Shown: positions 22,827 through 31,921 of the stretch, one piece after another
How the letters are laid out: each line of letters starts with the position of its first letter
Numbering within the stretch: position 1 is the first letter of the stretch
DNA from: Ramlibacter paludis
GTDB lineage: Bacteria; Pseudomonadota; Gammaproteobacteria; Burkholderiales; Burkholderiaceae_C
Assembly: GCF_022012305.1 (NCBI RefSeq)
Contig: NZ_JAKLTM010000002.1
Coordinates: forward strand, 682,001-746,000
Length of the DNA: 64,000 nt
Direction of reading: 5' to 3'
The notes under the pieces: generated by a model
Databases searched by the model: none
Seen by the model: only the letters and a program-made list of their open reading frames with translations
What the model was told of the DNA's origin: nothing
Position numbers and translations under genes: made by a program

Positions 22827-24484
22827 ACGCCGTGATCGACAGTCCGACCGATGCCGACGTCTCCGGCGACGCGGTCAACATCCTCATCGTCGACGACGAG
22901 CCGAAGAACCTGACGGTGCTGGAGTCGGTGCTGGACGACCCGGGCTACCGGCTGATCCGCGCCAATTCCGGCGACCAGGCGCTGCTGGCGCTGATGGCGC
23001 ACGAGTTCGCGGTGCTGGTGCTGGACGTGCGCATGCCGGGCATGACCGGCTTCGAGCTGGCGGCCATCGTCAAGGAGCGCAAGAAGACCGCGCGCATCCC
23101 CATCATCTTCCTCACGGCCTACTACAACGAGGACCAGCACATGATGGAGGGCTACGGCAGCGGCGCCGTGGACTACCTCCACAAGCCGGTGAACCCCGGC
23201 GTGCTGCGCTCCAAGGTGGCGGTGTTCGCGGAGCTGCACCGCAAGGAGCGCGCACTGCATGCGGCCAACCACGCGCTGGCCGAACTCAATGCCAGCCTCG
23301 ACCGGCGCGTGCACGAGCGCACCGAGGCGCTGAAGGCCAGCGAGGACGCGCTGCGCATCTCGAACCAGCGCAAGGACGAATTCCTCGCGACGCTGGCGCA
23401 TGAACTGCGCAATCCGCTCGCTCCCATCCGCAACGCCGTGCAGATCCTCCGCCTGAAGGGGCTGGTCGCGCCCGAGCAGCAATGGGGCTTCGGCATCATC
23501 GACCGCCAGGTCAAGTCGATGGCGCGCCTGATCGACGACCTGATGGACGTGAGCCGCATCAACCAGGGCAAGCTGGACCTGCGCCTGGAGCGCGTCGAGC
23601 TGGGCAAGATCCTCGAGGAAGCGGTGGAGACCGCACGGCCGCTGATCGACGAATGCGGCCACACGCTCTACGTGTCGGTGCCGGACGAGCCCGCGCCGCT
23701 CTATGCGGACGCCACGCGCCTCGCGCAGGCCTTCCTCAACCTGCTGAACAACGCGTCCAAGTACAGCGACCGCAACGGCCGCATCGAACTGGTGGCGGTG
23801 CCGCGGGCCGACCGGGTCGAGGTGACCGTGCGCGACTCGGGCATCGGCATCGCGCCGGAGCGGCTCGATTCGATCTTCGAGATGTTCTCGCAGGTGGAGT
23901 CGGCGCTGGCGCGTTCGCGCGGCGGGCTCGGGGTGGGGCTGTCGCTGGCGCGGCGCCTGATCGAGATGCACGGCGGCAGCATCCATGCGCAGAGCGCGGG
24001 CCTGGGCCACGGCAGCTGCTTCATCGTGGAACTGCCCCTGGCCGTGCAGCGCGACCTGGCGGACGACCCGGCGGCGCCGCAGCAGCAGTTCGTCGAAGTG
24101 GCGCAAGGCAGCGAGCGGCGGGTGCTGGTGGCCGACGACAACGTCGACGCCGCGGCCACGCTGGCGATGCTGCTGCAGACCCTGGGCTACGCGGTGCGCG
24201 AAGTGCACGACGGCCAGGCGGCCGTGGAAGCGGCGGCCGAATTCAAGCCGCAGCTCGCCTTCCTGGACATCGGCATGCCGGGCCTGAACGGCTACCAGGC
24301 CTGCAAGCAGATCCGCGCCCTGCCCGGCGGCGCCGACATGCGGCTCGTGGCCGTCACCGGCTGGGGCCAGGAGGACGACCGCAGCGCCGCGCGCGAGGCC
24401 GGCTTCGACACGCACCTGGTCAAGCCGGTGGAGCCGGGGGACCTGGCGGCCGTCCTCGGAAGCGCGGCCTCGGCGCCGAATTGA
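22823..24484 (+). CDS. hybrid histidine kinase, REC-HisKA-HATPase-REC
   Basis: 553 residues. Receiver 1 (about 18-135, D68 in VLDVRMPG), coiled coil, HisKA with H193 ([17 protein letters not shown]), HATPase ([29 protein letters not shown]), and C-terminal receiver (D482 in AFLDIGMPG). No TM segment, so cytosolic. The ATG overlaps the poly-HAMP kinase stop (ATGA). The N-terminal receiver could accept phosphate from the upstream kinase, making a relay between the two proteins. No DNA-binding output domain is present in either, and the next gene is a one-component regulator, so the final output is unknown. Confidence 0.88.
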
Positions 24485-24512
24485 ACCGGGCGTGGGGGGC
24501 ATACTTCCGCCC

Positions 24513-25652
24513 ATGCGGAAAGTCGAGCTCTCCTATGCCTTCGCGGCACGCCCGTCGCAGGGCGGCATCCGCAACGCGCTGATGGACCTGCTGCATGCCG
24601 TGCGCGAACATGGCTCCATCTCCGGCGCCGCCAAGGCGCTCGGCTGGTCCTACCGCCACGTCTGGGGCGAACTCAAGCGCTGGGAAGCGGAGCTCGCGCA
24701 TCCCCTCATCCTCTGGGAAAAGGGCCAGGCCGCGCGCCTGTCCCCATTCGGCGAGAAGCTGCTCTGGGCCGAGCGCCAGGCGCAGGCGCGGCTGGCGCCG
24801 CAGATCGAGGCACTGCATGCCGACCTGGAACGCGCCTTCGCCGTGGCCTTCGAGGACAGCGCGCAGGTGCTGACGCTGTTCGCGAGCCACGACGACGGCC
24901 TGTCGCTGTTGCGCGGTTTCGCCGTGGAGCAGGCGCACCTGCACCTGGACGTGCGCTTCTGCGGCAGCGTCGATGCCATCGCGGCGCTCAACGAAGGCCG
25001 CTGCACGCTGGCCGGCTTCCACAGTTCGCAGCAACCGGGCCTCGGCTCGGTCACGCAGCGCACCTACCAGCCGCTGCTGCAGCCCGGGCGGCACAAGCTG
25101 ATCGGCTTTGCCGAACGCAGCCAGGGCCTGATGGTGAAGGCGGGCAATCCGCTGCGGCTGGCGGGCCTCGCCGACGTCGCCCGCCGGCAGGCGCGCTTCG
25201 TCAACCGGCCGCTGGGCAGCGGCACGCGGCTGCTGTGCGACGAACTGCTGGCGCGCGACGGACTGCAGGCTGCAGACATCGGCGGCTACGCGCACGACGA
25301 GCCCTCGCATGCGGCGGTGGCGCAGGCAGTGGCGGCAGGCGCCGCGGACTGCGGCCTGGGGATCGAGGCGGCGGCGCGGGCGCGCGGGCTCGACTTCGTG
25401 CCGCTGCTGTCGGAGCGCTACTACCTGGTGTGCCTGAAGGATGCGCTGGAGGAGCCGCCGGTCGCGGCGCTGCGCGCGGTGTTGCAGCAGGACGCATGGC
25501 GGCAGGCGCTGGCGGCGCTGCCGGGATACACGCCGTGGAAAAGCGGCGAGGTGTTGAGCCTGAAGGCGCAGCTGCCCTGGTGGGAGCTGCCGCCGAAGCG
25601 GGGAGCAGCCGCGGTTCGTTCCTCACCACGGCCTACGGGACGAACCGCGTAG
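24513..25652 (+). CDS. ModE-like HTH regulator with periplasmic-binding-protein-like sensor domain
   Basis: 379 residues from ATG 24513 (a GTG at 24492 is less likely). The N-terminal winged helix resembles ModE/LysR (SISGAAKALGWSYRHVWGELKRWE, about residues 32-55). The C-terminal part is a binding-protein-like domain of the PF12727 type with NRPLGSGTR and a final LPWWELP. Such one-component regulators are thought to sense molybdate, tungstate or a cofactor. The likely target is tupBCA, but that operon is 9 kb away beyond the two kinases. The last residues (after about 365) are encoded by a large palindrome, so the C-terminus may be an extension created by that repeat. Confidence 0.8.
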   Translation: MRKVELSYAFAARPSQGGIRNALMDLLHAVREHGSISGAAKALGWSYRHVWGELKRWEAELAHPLILWEKGQAARLSPFGEKLLWAERQAQARLAPQIEALHADLERAFAVAFEDSAQVLTLFASHDDGLSLLRGFAVEQAHLHLDVRFCGSVDAIAALNEGRCTLAGFHSSQQPGLGSVTQRTYQPLLQPGRHKLIGFAERSQGLMVKAGNPLRLAGLADVARRQARFVNRPLGSGTRLLCDELLARDGLQAADIGGYAHDEPSHAAVAQAVAAGAADCGLGIEAAARARGLDFVPLLSERYYLVCLKDALEEPPVAALRAVLQQDAWRQALAALPGYTPWKSGEVLSLKAQLPWWELPPKRGAAAVRSSPRPTGRTA

Positions 25653-25683
25653 GCCGTGGTGAGCCCGCCGGCGAACCGCGGCT
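25607..25683. terminator. 77-bp nested palindrome between convergent genes
   Basis: Inner perfect 16-bp inverted repeat (25622-25637 with 25648-25663, 10-base loop) nested in an outer perfect 12-bp repeat (25607-25618 with 25672-25683). The regulator stop codon TAG (25650-25652) lies in the inner arm. It sits between two convergent genes and could fold as a bidirectional terminator, though there is no T-tract; it may equally be a REP-type repetitive element. Confidence 0.6.
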
Positions 25684-25691
25684 CGCCCCTC

Positions 25692-26951
25692 TCACACCGT
25701 GCAGGTCCTGAAACCCACGAACTCCCCGTCGCTCTCCGGCATCCCCCACCCCCGCGCCTTCACCAACTTCATCCGCGGCCGCGTCGCGAACGACGCGCCG
25801 CGCTGCACCCGCGCCACGCCGAAGGCCGGGGCCGGATCGAGCTCCGCCTGCCGCGCCCAGGCATCGGCATGCCAGCCTTCCCACGGCCGCAGCGTGCCCG
25901 CCGTCCACTCGCGCACTTCGCCCCAGCGAAAGCCGCGCCGCGATCCCACGCCGGCGGCGATCTCCCACTCGGCCTCGGTCGGCAACCTGCGCCCCGCCCA
26001 GCGCGCGTACGCATCGGCCTCCCACCAGCTCACGTGCATCACGTTCTGGCTCGCCGCCATGCGCGTCGGCCGGCCGAACAGCGACTGCAGCACCGCGCCG
26101 CTGGCCACCCCGATCTGCTCCACGTAGCGCGGCCCCCTGCGGCCCTCGGCCTGCGCCTGCTGCTCCAGCCAGGCCCAGCCCTGCGGATGCCACAGTTCCG
26201 GCCGGTCGTAGCCGCCGTCGTCGATGAACTCCACGTATTGCGCCCAGGCGACGGGCTGCGCATCGATCTCGAACTCGGGCACCGCGACGGCTTCCCGTCC
26301 TTGCTCCACGCCCAGTGCGAAGCCTGGCCCGTCCCAACCGAGCTCCCAGCGCGTGGCCGGCAGCAGCAAGGGCGGCCGCGCCTGCGCGCCATCCGGCAAC
26401 GCCAAGCCCACGGGCACGCCGGCCGCCTGCGCCAGCACCGCGAGCCGCTCGCCGACGCGGTCCTCGTTGAACAGCGCCATGCGGAAGAAGTAGAGCGCGT
26501 CGTCCGTGTCCGGCGTCTTGTCCAAGAGTTCGAGCGTCGTCTCCAGCGTATCGAGCAGGTAGGCCTTGACGTGCTCCCCAACCGGCTGCTCCGGTGACCA
26601 GCGCTGCGCGGGCGGCACCACCGTGGGATCGAACCAGCCATCGGCCTGCGGCTCCACCGAGCCGATGCGCACCGGCTCCGGCGGGCAGCGCGGACCCAGC
26701 GAACGCTGCGGGTTGCGCGCGATCCAGGACTCGGCGAGCCAGGCCGCGTGGCCTGCCAACCACAGGGGCGGCAGCGCGTCGGCCGATGGCGGCACCTGCA
26801 GCCCCGGGCCCGGCGCCTGCTCGAAGCGCCCCAGCATTTGCAGCGTATAGTTGCGCGCGTCCATGAGCGCCAGCGACAGCGGCTCGCGGCCCAGGGCTCG
26901 CGCCCCCGCGCCGGCGGCGCCGGTTGCGCTCTCGCGTTGCGTCATGGACAT
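25692..26951 (-). CDS. SenA/EgtB-like SUMF1-domain protein with degenerate iron site
   Basis: 419 residues (a second ATG is at 26945). An N-terminal DinB-like four-helix domain (MDARNYTLQMLGRFEQ, LPPLWLAGHAAWLAESW) is followed by an FGE-sulfatase/SUMF1 domain (QNVMHVSWWEADAYARWAGRRLPTEAEWE, RGASFATRPR, GFRTC). This is the fold of EgtB and SenA, non-haem iron sulfoxide/selenoxide synthases that join a sulfur or selenium nucleophile to hercynine. H68 is kept, but the expected HExxHxE block reads NEDRVGE (162-168), losing two iron-ligand histidines. Partners egtD or senB/senC are absent. It may be inactive, or have a changed metal or role. Confidence 0.75.
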   Translation of the reverse strand: MSMTQRESATGAAGAGARALGREPLSLALMDARNYTLQMLGRFEQAPGPGLQVPPSADALPPLWLAGHAAWLAESWIARNPQRSLGPRCPPEPVRIGSVEPQADGWFDPTVVPPAQRWSPEQPVGEHVKAYLLDTLETTLELLDKTPDTDDALYFFRMALFNEDRVGERLAVLAQAAGVPVGLALPDGAQARPPLLLPATRWELGWDGPGFALGVEQGREAVAVPEFEIDAQPVAWAQYVEFIDDGGYDRPELWHPQGWAWLEQQAQAEGRRGPRYVEQIGVASGAVLQSLFGRPTRMAASQNVMHVSWWEADAYARWAGRRLPTEAEWEIAAGVGSRRGFRWGEVREWTAGTLRPWEGWHADAWARQAELDPAPAFGVARVQRGASFATRPRMKLVKARGWGMPESDGEFVGFRTCTV

Positions 26952-27093
26952 GGCCCCATTATTGACGGCCGCGCCCCGGGTAAACCCCGTGGGTTTTTGT
27001 CAGGGTCGCTTCAGCGGCTGGGGTTTAGTATTTACGGTTTAAGGGGGCCACGGGGTCCCCTCACTACATAACGACCAGAAATCGGAGCAGCGC
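26952..27093. other. upstream region of the dctQM operon
   Basis: 142 bases between the divergent SenA-like gene and dctQ. It contains a short AACCC-CGT-GGGTT hairpin with a following T-run (27000 region), an AT-rich stretch (GGTTTAGTATTTACGG) that probably holds the dctQ promoter, and GGAG (27084-27087) 6 bases before the dctQ ATG. No operator was recognised. Confidence 0.4.
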
Positions 27094-27633
27094 ATGTCCG
27101 TCCTCCTCAAATTGGCCCTGGGCGTCGACTGGATCAGCAGGCGGCTTGGCTGGCTGGCCTCCATCGCCGTGCTGCTCACGGCCCTCATCTCCGCCGGCAA
27201 CGCCTTCATCCGCTATGGCTTCGACGTCAGCTCCAACGGCTGGCTCGAGATCCAGTGGTACCTCTTCGCCGGCATCGTGATGCTGGGCGCGCCCATTGTG
27301 CTGAAGCTGAACGAACACGTGCGCGTGGACCTGATCTACGGCAAGCTGCGCGGCAACGCGCCGGTCTACGTCGACCTGTTCGGCCTGATTTTCTTCCTGA
27401 TGCCGGTGATGACGCTCATGGCCTACCTGTCCTGGCCGCTGCTGGTGAAGATGTACCTCACCCACGAGATGTCCAACAACGCCGGGGGCCTGGTGCGCTG
27501 GCCCGCGATGATGCTGCTGCCCGTGGGCTTCGGGCTGATGTTCCTGCAGGGCCTGTCGGAAATCATCAAGCGCATCGCCTACCTGCGCGGCGAGTTCGAG
27601 ATGGACACCCACTACGAGAAGCCGGTGCAGTAA
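27094..27633 (+). CDS. dctQ: TRAP transporter small permease (DctQ family)
   Basis: 179 residues, four TM helices (about 18-38, 50-70, 90-112, 135-160), with the family block RYGFDVSSNGWLEIQWYLF. It is the small membrane subunit of a sodium-driven TRAP carrier for organic acids and pairs with the large permease 45 bases downstream. No substrate-binding protein gene is attached to this pair, which is unusual; three TakP-type binding proteins occur at 39-42.6 kb on the other strand. Confidence 0.88.
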   Translation: MSVLLKLALGVDWISRRLGWLASIAVLLTALISAGNAFIRYGFDVSSNGWLEIQWYLFAGIVMLGAPIVLKLNEHVRVDLIYGKLRGNAPVYVDLFGLIFFLMPVMTLMAYLSWPLLVKMYLTHEMSNNAGGLVRWPAMMLLPVGFGLMFLQGLSEIIKRIAYLRGEFEMDTHYEKPVQ

Positions 27634-27678
27634 GCACGCCCCGCGCCCCAACAAAGACAAGACACCGGGACTCCCACC

Positions 27679-29190
27679 ATGCAGATGGAAAATTTCGCGC
27701 CCTTCATGTTCGGCGCGCTCGTGTTCGTGATGCTGATCGGCTTCCCGGTCGCGTTCTCGCTGGCGGCGCTGGGCCTCGTCAGCGGGTTCTACGCGATCGA
27801 GATGGGATGGTTCCCCGCCGGCTTCATGGCGAACCTGCCGCTCAACGTGTTCGGCATCCTGTCCAACGACCTGCTGCTGGCGATTCCCTTCTTCACCTTC
27901 ATGGGCGCGATCCTGGAGAAGTGCGGATTGGCGGAGGACATGCTGGACTCCATGGGCCAGCTGTTCGGCCCGGTGCGCGGCGGCCTCGGCTACTCGGTGA
28001 TCATCGTGGGCTTCATCCTCGGCGCCATCACCGGCACGGTGGCCGGCCAGGTGATCGCCATGGCCCTGATCTCCATGCCGGTGATGATCCGCTACGGCTA
28101 CAACATGCGCTACACCACGGGCGTGCTGGCGGCCTCGGGCACCATCACGCAGCTGGTGCCGCCTTCGCTGGTGCTGGTGGTGATGGCCGACCAGCTCGGT
28201 CGTTCGGTGGGCGACATGTACAAGGGCGCCTGGGGCCCTTCCATCCTGCAGGTGCTGATTTTCGCGCTCTACACCTTCGCGCTGGGCATCATCAAGCCGC
28301 ACCACGTGCCGGGCGTGCCCAAGGAAGCGCGCACGCTCAGCGGCGCCGCGCTGTGGATGAAGTGCCTGCGCGGCATCATTCCCTCGGCCATCCTGATCTT
28401 CGCCGTGCTGGGCTCGATGGGCGGCCTGCCCTTCATCGACACCGCCGTCGCCACGCCGACGGAAGCCGGCGCCATGGGCTGCGTCGGCGCGCTGGTGCTG
28501 GCGGCCATGCACAAGCGCCTGTCGCGCGACCTGATCTGGCAGGCGATGGAAGGCACGATGCGCCTGACCGCGATGGTGGTCTTCATCCTGATCGGCTCGC
28601 GCGTGTTCTCCATGGTGTTCCAGGGCGTCGACGGCGCCAAGTGGGTGGAGCACATGCTGTCGTCGCTGCCGGGCGGCCAGGTCGGCTTCCTGATCGTCGT
28701 CAACCTCTTCATCTTCTTCCTGGCCTTCTTCCTCGACTTCTTCGAGATCGCCTTCATCATCCTGCCGATGCTGGGCCCGGTGGCCGAGAAGATGGGGATC
28801 GACCTGGTGTGGTTCGGCGTGCTGCTGTGCGTGAACATGCAGACGTCGTTCATGCACCCGCCCTTCGGCTTCGCCCTGTTCTACCTGCGCGGCATCGCCG
28901 ACACGCTGTACAAGGAAAAGCGCATCGACGCGCCGGTGAAGTCCAACGACATCTACCTGGGCGCCGTGCCCTGGGTGCTGATGCAGGTGCTGCTGGTGGC
29001 CATCGTGATCTTCGTGCCGCAGACCGTCACCATGTTCCTGGACAAGCAGGAGAAGATCGACCTGGACAAGGTCAAGATCGAGGTGCCGGCCGACGAGAAC
29101 GCGCCGCCGCCGGCCTCGCTCGACCCGAACGCGGCGCAGAAGGCCGCGGACGACGAGCAGAAGAAGGTCGACGACCTGTTCAAGAAGTAA
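27679..29190 (+). CDS. dctM: TRAP transporter large permease (DctM family)
   Basis: 503 residues, about 12-13 TM helices. DctM signatures are clear: FPVAFSLAALGLVSG, AIPFFTFMGAILEK, ITGTVAGQVIAMALISMP, GTITQLVPPSLVLVVMADQ, TPTEAGAMG and HPPFGFALFYLRG. It forms the sodium-coupled elevator channel. The C-terminal tail beyond about residue 455 is an Ala/Asp/Lys-rich hydrophilic extension (PADENAPPPASLDPN, then EQKKVDDLFKK), typical of the TakM-type subgroup for 2-oxo acids. A second ATG is two codons downstream. Confidence 0.9.
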   Translation: MQMENFAPFMFGALVFVMLIGFPVAFSLAALGLVSGFYAIEMGWFPAGFMANLPLNVFGILSNDLLLAIPFFTFMGAILEKCGLAEDMLDSMGQLFGPVRGGLGYSVIIVGFILGAITGTVAGQVIAMALISMPVMIRYGYNMRYTTGVLAASGTITQLVPPSLVLVVMADQLGRSVGDMYKGAWGPSILQVLIFALYTFALGIIKPHHVPGVPKEARTLSGAALWMKCLRGIIPSAILIFAVLGSMGGLPFIDTAVATPTEAGAMGCVGALVLAAMHKRLSRDLIWQAMEGTMRLTAMVVFILIGSRVFSMVFQGVDGAKWVEHMLSSLPGGQVGFLIVVNLFIFFLAFFLDFFEIAFIILPMLGPVAEKMGIDLVWFGVLLCVNMQTSFMHPPFGFALFYLRGIADTLYKEKRIDAPVKSNDIYLGAVPWVLMQVLLVAIVIFVPQTVTMFLDKQEKIDLDKVKIEVPADENAPPPASLDPNAAQKAADDEQKKVDDLFKK

Positions 29191-29260
29191 GGTGGAAACG
29201 CCCGCGGGCGGCGACTTCGGTCCGCCGCCTTTCCGCTTCCTGCCCTCGCGGCCGCCTCGC

Positions 29261-29683
29261 ATGCAGAGCGCGGCCTACTCCCCCGCTTTCAAGGCGCTGG
29301 CCACGGTGCTGGTCTTCGGCGCCTGCGCCTGGCTGGTGATGCTGTGGCAAGGCGGCAAGCTGGGCGCCGGCTCGTCGCTCGCCACCTGGTTCCTCGCCGC
29401 GCTGGCGATGATGCTCTACACCTGGTGGTGCATAGTGCGCAGCGTCACCACGCTCGACGGCGAGCAGCTGAAGCAGACCTGGGTGTGGACCAAGAAGATG
29501 GAGCTGCGCGAGCTGGCCTACGGCAAGCTGATTCGCGTGCGAGGGCTGGAGTGGCTGATCGCGCCGCGGCTGTACGTGCGCACGCTGCTCGGCAAGTTCA
29601 ACGTGTTCTACGCGGCGGAGCCGGCGATGGTGGCGGAGTTCGAGCGGCTGGTGAAGGAACTGGCGGAGTTCCGGGGGCGCTAG
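29261..29683 (+). CDS. small membrane protein with bPH-like C-terminal domain
   Basis: 140 residues from ATG 29261; a GTG at 29192, two bases after dctM, would add 23 Pro-rich residues and is also possible. Two TM helices (about 10-27 and 37-55) are followed by a soluble part with LDGEQLKQTWVWTKKMELRELAYGKLIRVRGLEW, resembling a bacterial PH-like domain. The function is unknown and may be unrelated to transport. The stop codon shares the palindrome CTAG with the stop of the convergent enolase-superfamily gene. Confidence 0.65.
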   Translation: MQSAAYSPAFKALATVLVFGACAWLVMLWQGGKLGAGSSLATWFLAALAMMLYTWWCIVRSVTTLDGEQLKQTWVWTKKMELRELAYGKLIRVRGLEWLIAPRLYVRTLLGKFNVFYAAEPAMVAEFERLVKELAEFRGR

Positions 29684-31101
29684 GCGCCCAGCGCCTGCAT
29701 CGTGTCGAACGCCGGCAGTGCTCCGCTGGCGAACCCGGGCTGCTGCAGCGACCCGATCGCGATCTGCCCGTCGCGGATCCGCAACCGCACCGCGCCATGG
29801 CTGTCCTCGTACACGTCGGGATGCGCCGCCAGGAAGGCCTCCTGCTCGCTGCGCGGCAAGGCCGCCATCCCGTCGACGTAGTGGTGCCCGTTGCGCTCCA
29901 CGTGCGCGATCCCCAGCAGGTCCACCAGCGCCAGGTCCTGCTGCACCGACAGCCCCGCCTGCGTCGTGAGGTCTTCGGCCGACATGAAGTAATGCGCTCC
30001 TGCTTCGTCGCGGTTCCACGCCGCGCAGCGCGCCGCGTTCAGCACCGACTTGTAGAAGCCCTTGCAGGTCTTGGACGAGACGCCGGCATAGCCATGGTCC
30101 CTCGCCTGCACGAAGCTGTCCAGCGCGCCGTCGGACTCGTCGATGATCACCGGCTTGCCGAAGTCGGACCGACCGAGGTCGACGGCGAGTGCCAGCTTGC
30201 GCGCGATCGGCTGCTCGATGAAGAGGATGGACTGCCACAGGCGCTGCAGCCGCGGCGCGGCACGGATGCCGCGCACCAGTTCCTGCACGCCCTCGGCGCT
30301 GTCGTACTGCTCGTTGCCGTCGAGCGATGCGAAGTAAGGCGCGGCGGAACGATCGAGCACCGCGGCGATCGCCTCCAGCCGCGCCAGGTCGGCCTGCACC
30401 TGGCCGGCGACCTTGAGCTTGAAGTAGCGGTGGCCGTAGGCGGCGATCACCTCCTCCAGCGTCTCCGGCAGGCCGTCGCCGACGCGCTCCTTCTGGTCGC
30501 CCGCCGTGATCGCGTCGACCAGGCCCACGGTATGGCGCGCATGGATGCCGGCCGAAGGCTGCAGCGTGCCGAGGAAGGCATCGAAATCGAGCCCGGTGAA
30601 CTGGGGATGCGCGCGTCCCATGCCGGGCAGGTTGGCTTGCATCGCCGCCTGGAACGAGACGCCCCGGGCGCGGCAGAAGGCATCGAGCACCGCGCGGTCG
30701 ACCAGCGCCGGCCCGTAGCTTGCCAGCAGGGGATTGAAGCCGATGCCCGCCGCGGCCCGCTGGTGCGCGTCATGGTGGCGGGCGAAATGGGCGAAGGCCG
30801 TGGCCGGCTGCCCGTCGGACAGGTAGGCATCGGCGGCCAGCCGCAGCACGCGCCGCAGCTGCTGGAAGTTGTCTTCGTTGCTGAGGGACAGGTCCTTGTC
30901 GAACCACTTGGGCGCCATCAGCTCCGCCGCCGCACCCCAGCCGCCGCTGCCGTCGGCGAATTCGATGCGGGCGCGCGCGAAGGCCTGCGGGCATTCGGTG
31001 AGCGTCACCACGCCGAAGCGGAACGGCATGCGCAGCTTGACCGGCCGCTCGTACAGCGCGATTTCGCGGATGCGGAAGACGGGCGCCTCAGCCACGGGCA
31101 T
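29680..31101 (-). CDS. enolase-superfamily (mandelate racemase-like) dehydratase/racemase
   Basis: 473 residues. Superfamily residues are visible: KLKV (228-231), metal ligands D261 (SLDGNEQY), E296 (FIEQP) and D321/E322 (IIDES), and a lysine-rich SSKTCKG (342-348). The barrel is longer than the usual 370-400 residues, with extra N-terminal and C-terminal segments. Members abstract the alpha proton of carboxylate sugars to dehydrate or racemise them. Here it is the last gene of a tctCBA-isomerase operon, overlapping the upstream gene by 14 bases, so it probably acts on the imported carboxylate. The exact substrate is unknown. Confidence 0.8.
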   Translation of the reverse strand: MPVAEAPVFRIREIALYERPVKLRMPFRFGVVTLTECPQAFARARIEFADGSGGWGAAAELMAPKWFDKDLSLSNEDNFQQLRRVLRLAADAYLSDGQPATAFAHFARHHDAHQRAAAGIGFNPLLASYGPALVDRAVLDAFCRARGVSFQAAMQANLPGMGRAHPQFTGLDFDAFLGTLQPSAGIHARHTVGLVDAITAGDQKERVGDGLPETLEEVIAAYGHRYFKLKVAGQVQADLARLEAIAAVLDRSAAPYFASLDGNEQYDSAEGVQELVRGIRAAPRLQRLWQSILFIEQPIARKLALAVDLGRSDFGKPVIIDESDGALDSFVQARDHGYAGVSSKTCKGFYKSVLNAARCAAWNRDEAGAHYFMSAEDLTTQAGLSVQQDLALVDLLGIAHVERNGHHYVDGMAALPRSEQEAFLAAHPDVYEDSHGAVRLRIRDGQIAIGSLQQPGFASGALPAFDTMQALGA

Positions 31102-31921
31102 CCAGCTCCCGCAGGTAGCGGATGGATTCGGCCGCGCAGCCCGGCCCGTCGGGCACGTAATCGAAGGGTTCCACGGCGATGATGCCCGGGTAGTGCGACG
31201 CGTTGGCGCGCAGCACGCGCAGGATGGGCGCGAAGTCCAGGTCGCCCTGCCCCGGGCCGCGGCGATTGGGGTCGTTGACCTGAACGTGCCCGATCATGCC
31301 GGTGGGCAGCCAGCGCTGCATCACTTCGTGCACGGGTTCGACCTCCGCCTGGCCGGCGGCGCTGCAGTCGATCATGGTCCGCAGGGCCGGCGAGCCGACC
31401 TCGGTGACCATGCGGGCGCCCTCTTCCACGGTGTTGACCAGGTCGGTCTCGCGGCGCGACAGCGGCTCGATGCAATAGGTGACGCCGCAGCGCGCGGCGG
31501 CGGCCGCCGCGGCCGCCAGGCAATCGCGGGCGCGCGCCGAGGCCTGCTCGCGCGTGCTGCCCGCCGGCACGCTGCGCTGCTTCGGCGAACCGTGCACCAG
31601 GTAGCTGCCGCCCAGCGCCGCGCAGATCTCCACCAGCCGCACCATCACTTCCTGCGTACGCAGGCGCAGCGCGGCGTCGGCGCTGACGATGGACAGGCCC
31701 GCCGGCGCCACCAGCAGCCAGTGCAGGCCGAAGATCCGCAGGCCGTTGTCCTCCGCGGTGCGGCGGATTCCCGCGACTTCGGCATCGGTCAGCTGCGTCG
31801 GGTCTTCGGCCAGCGTGAAGGGCGCCAGTTCGAGCCCGTCGTAGCCGAGGTCCTTCGCCAGCTTGCACTGCGCATCGAAGGCCAGCGGCTGCAGCACCTC
31901 GTTGCAGAGCGCGATCTTCAT
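31088..31921 (-). CDS. sugar phosphate isomerase/epimerase family TIM barrel
   Basis: 277 residues. AP-endonuclease-2-like TIM barrel: CNEVLQPLAFDAQCKLAKDLGYDGLELAPF, HGSPKQR, YCIEPLSRRETD with metal-binding Glu, and HVQVNDPNRRGPGQGDLDF. Family members are divalent-metal isomerases or epimerases of keto sugars and inositols (Hyi, IolE, tagatose epimerase types). It overlaps both neighbours: ATGA with tctA, and 14 bases with the enolase-superfamily gene. The context suggests conversion of the imported carbohydrate acid before or after dehydration. Confidence 0.82.
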   Translation of the reverse strand: MKIALCNEVLQPLAFDAQCKLAKDLGYDGLELAPFTLAEDPTQLTDAEVAGIRRTAEDNGLRIFGLHWLLVAPAGLSIVSADAALRLRTQEVMVRLVEICAALGGSYLVHGSPKQRSVPAGSTREQASARARDCLAAAAAAAARCGVTYCIEPLSRRETDLVNTVEEGARMVTEVGSPALRTMIDCSAAGQAEVEPVHEVMQRWLPTGMIGHVQVNDPNRRGPGQGDLDFAPILRVLRANASHYPGIIAVEPFDYVPDGPGCAAESIRYLRELDARG

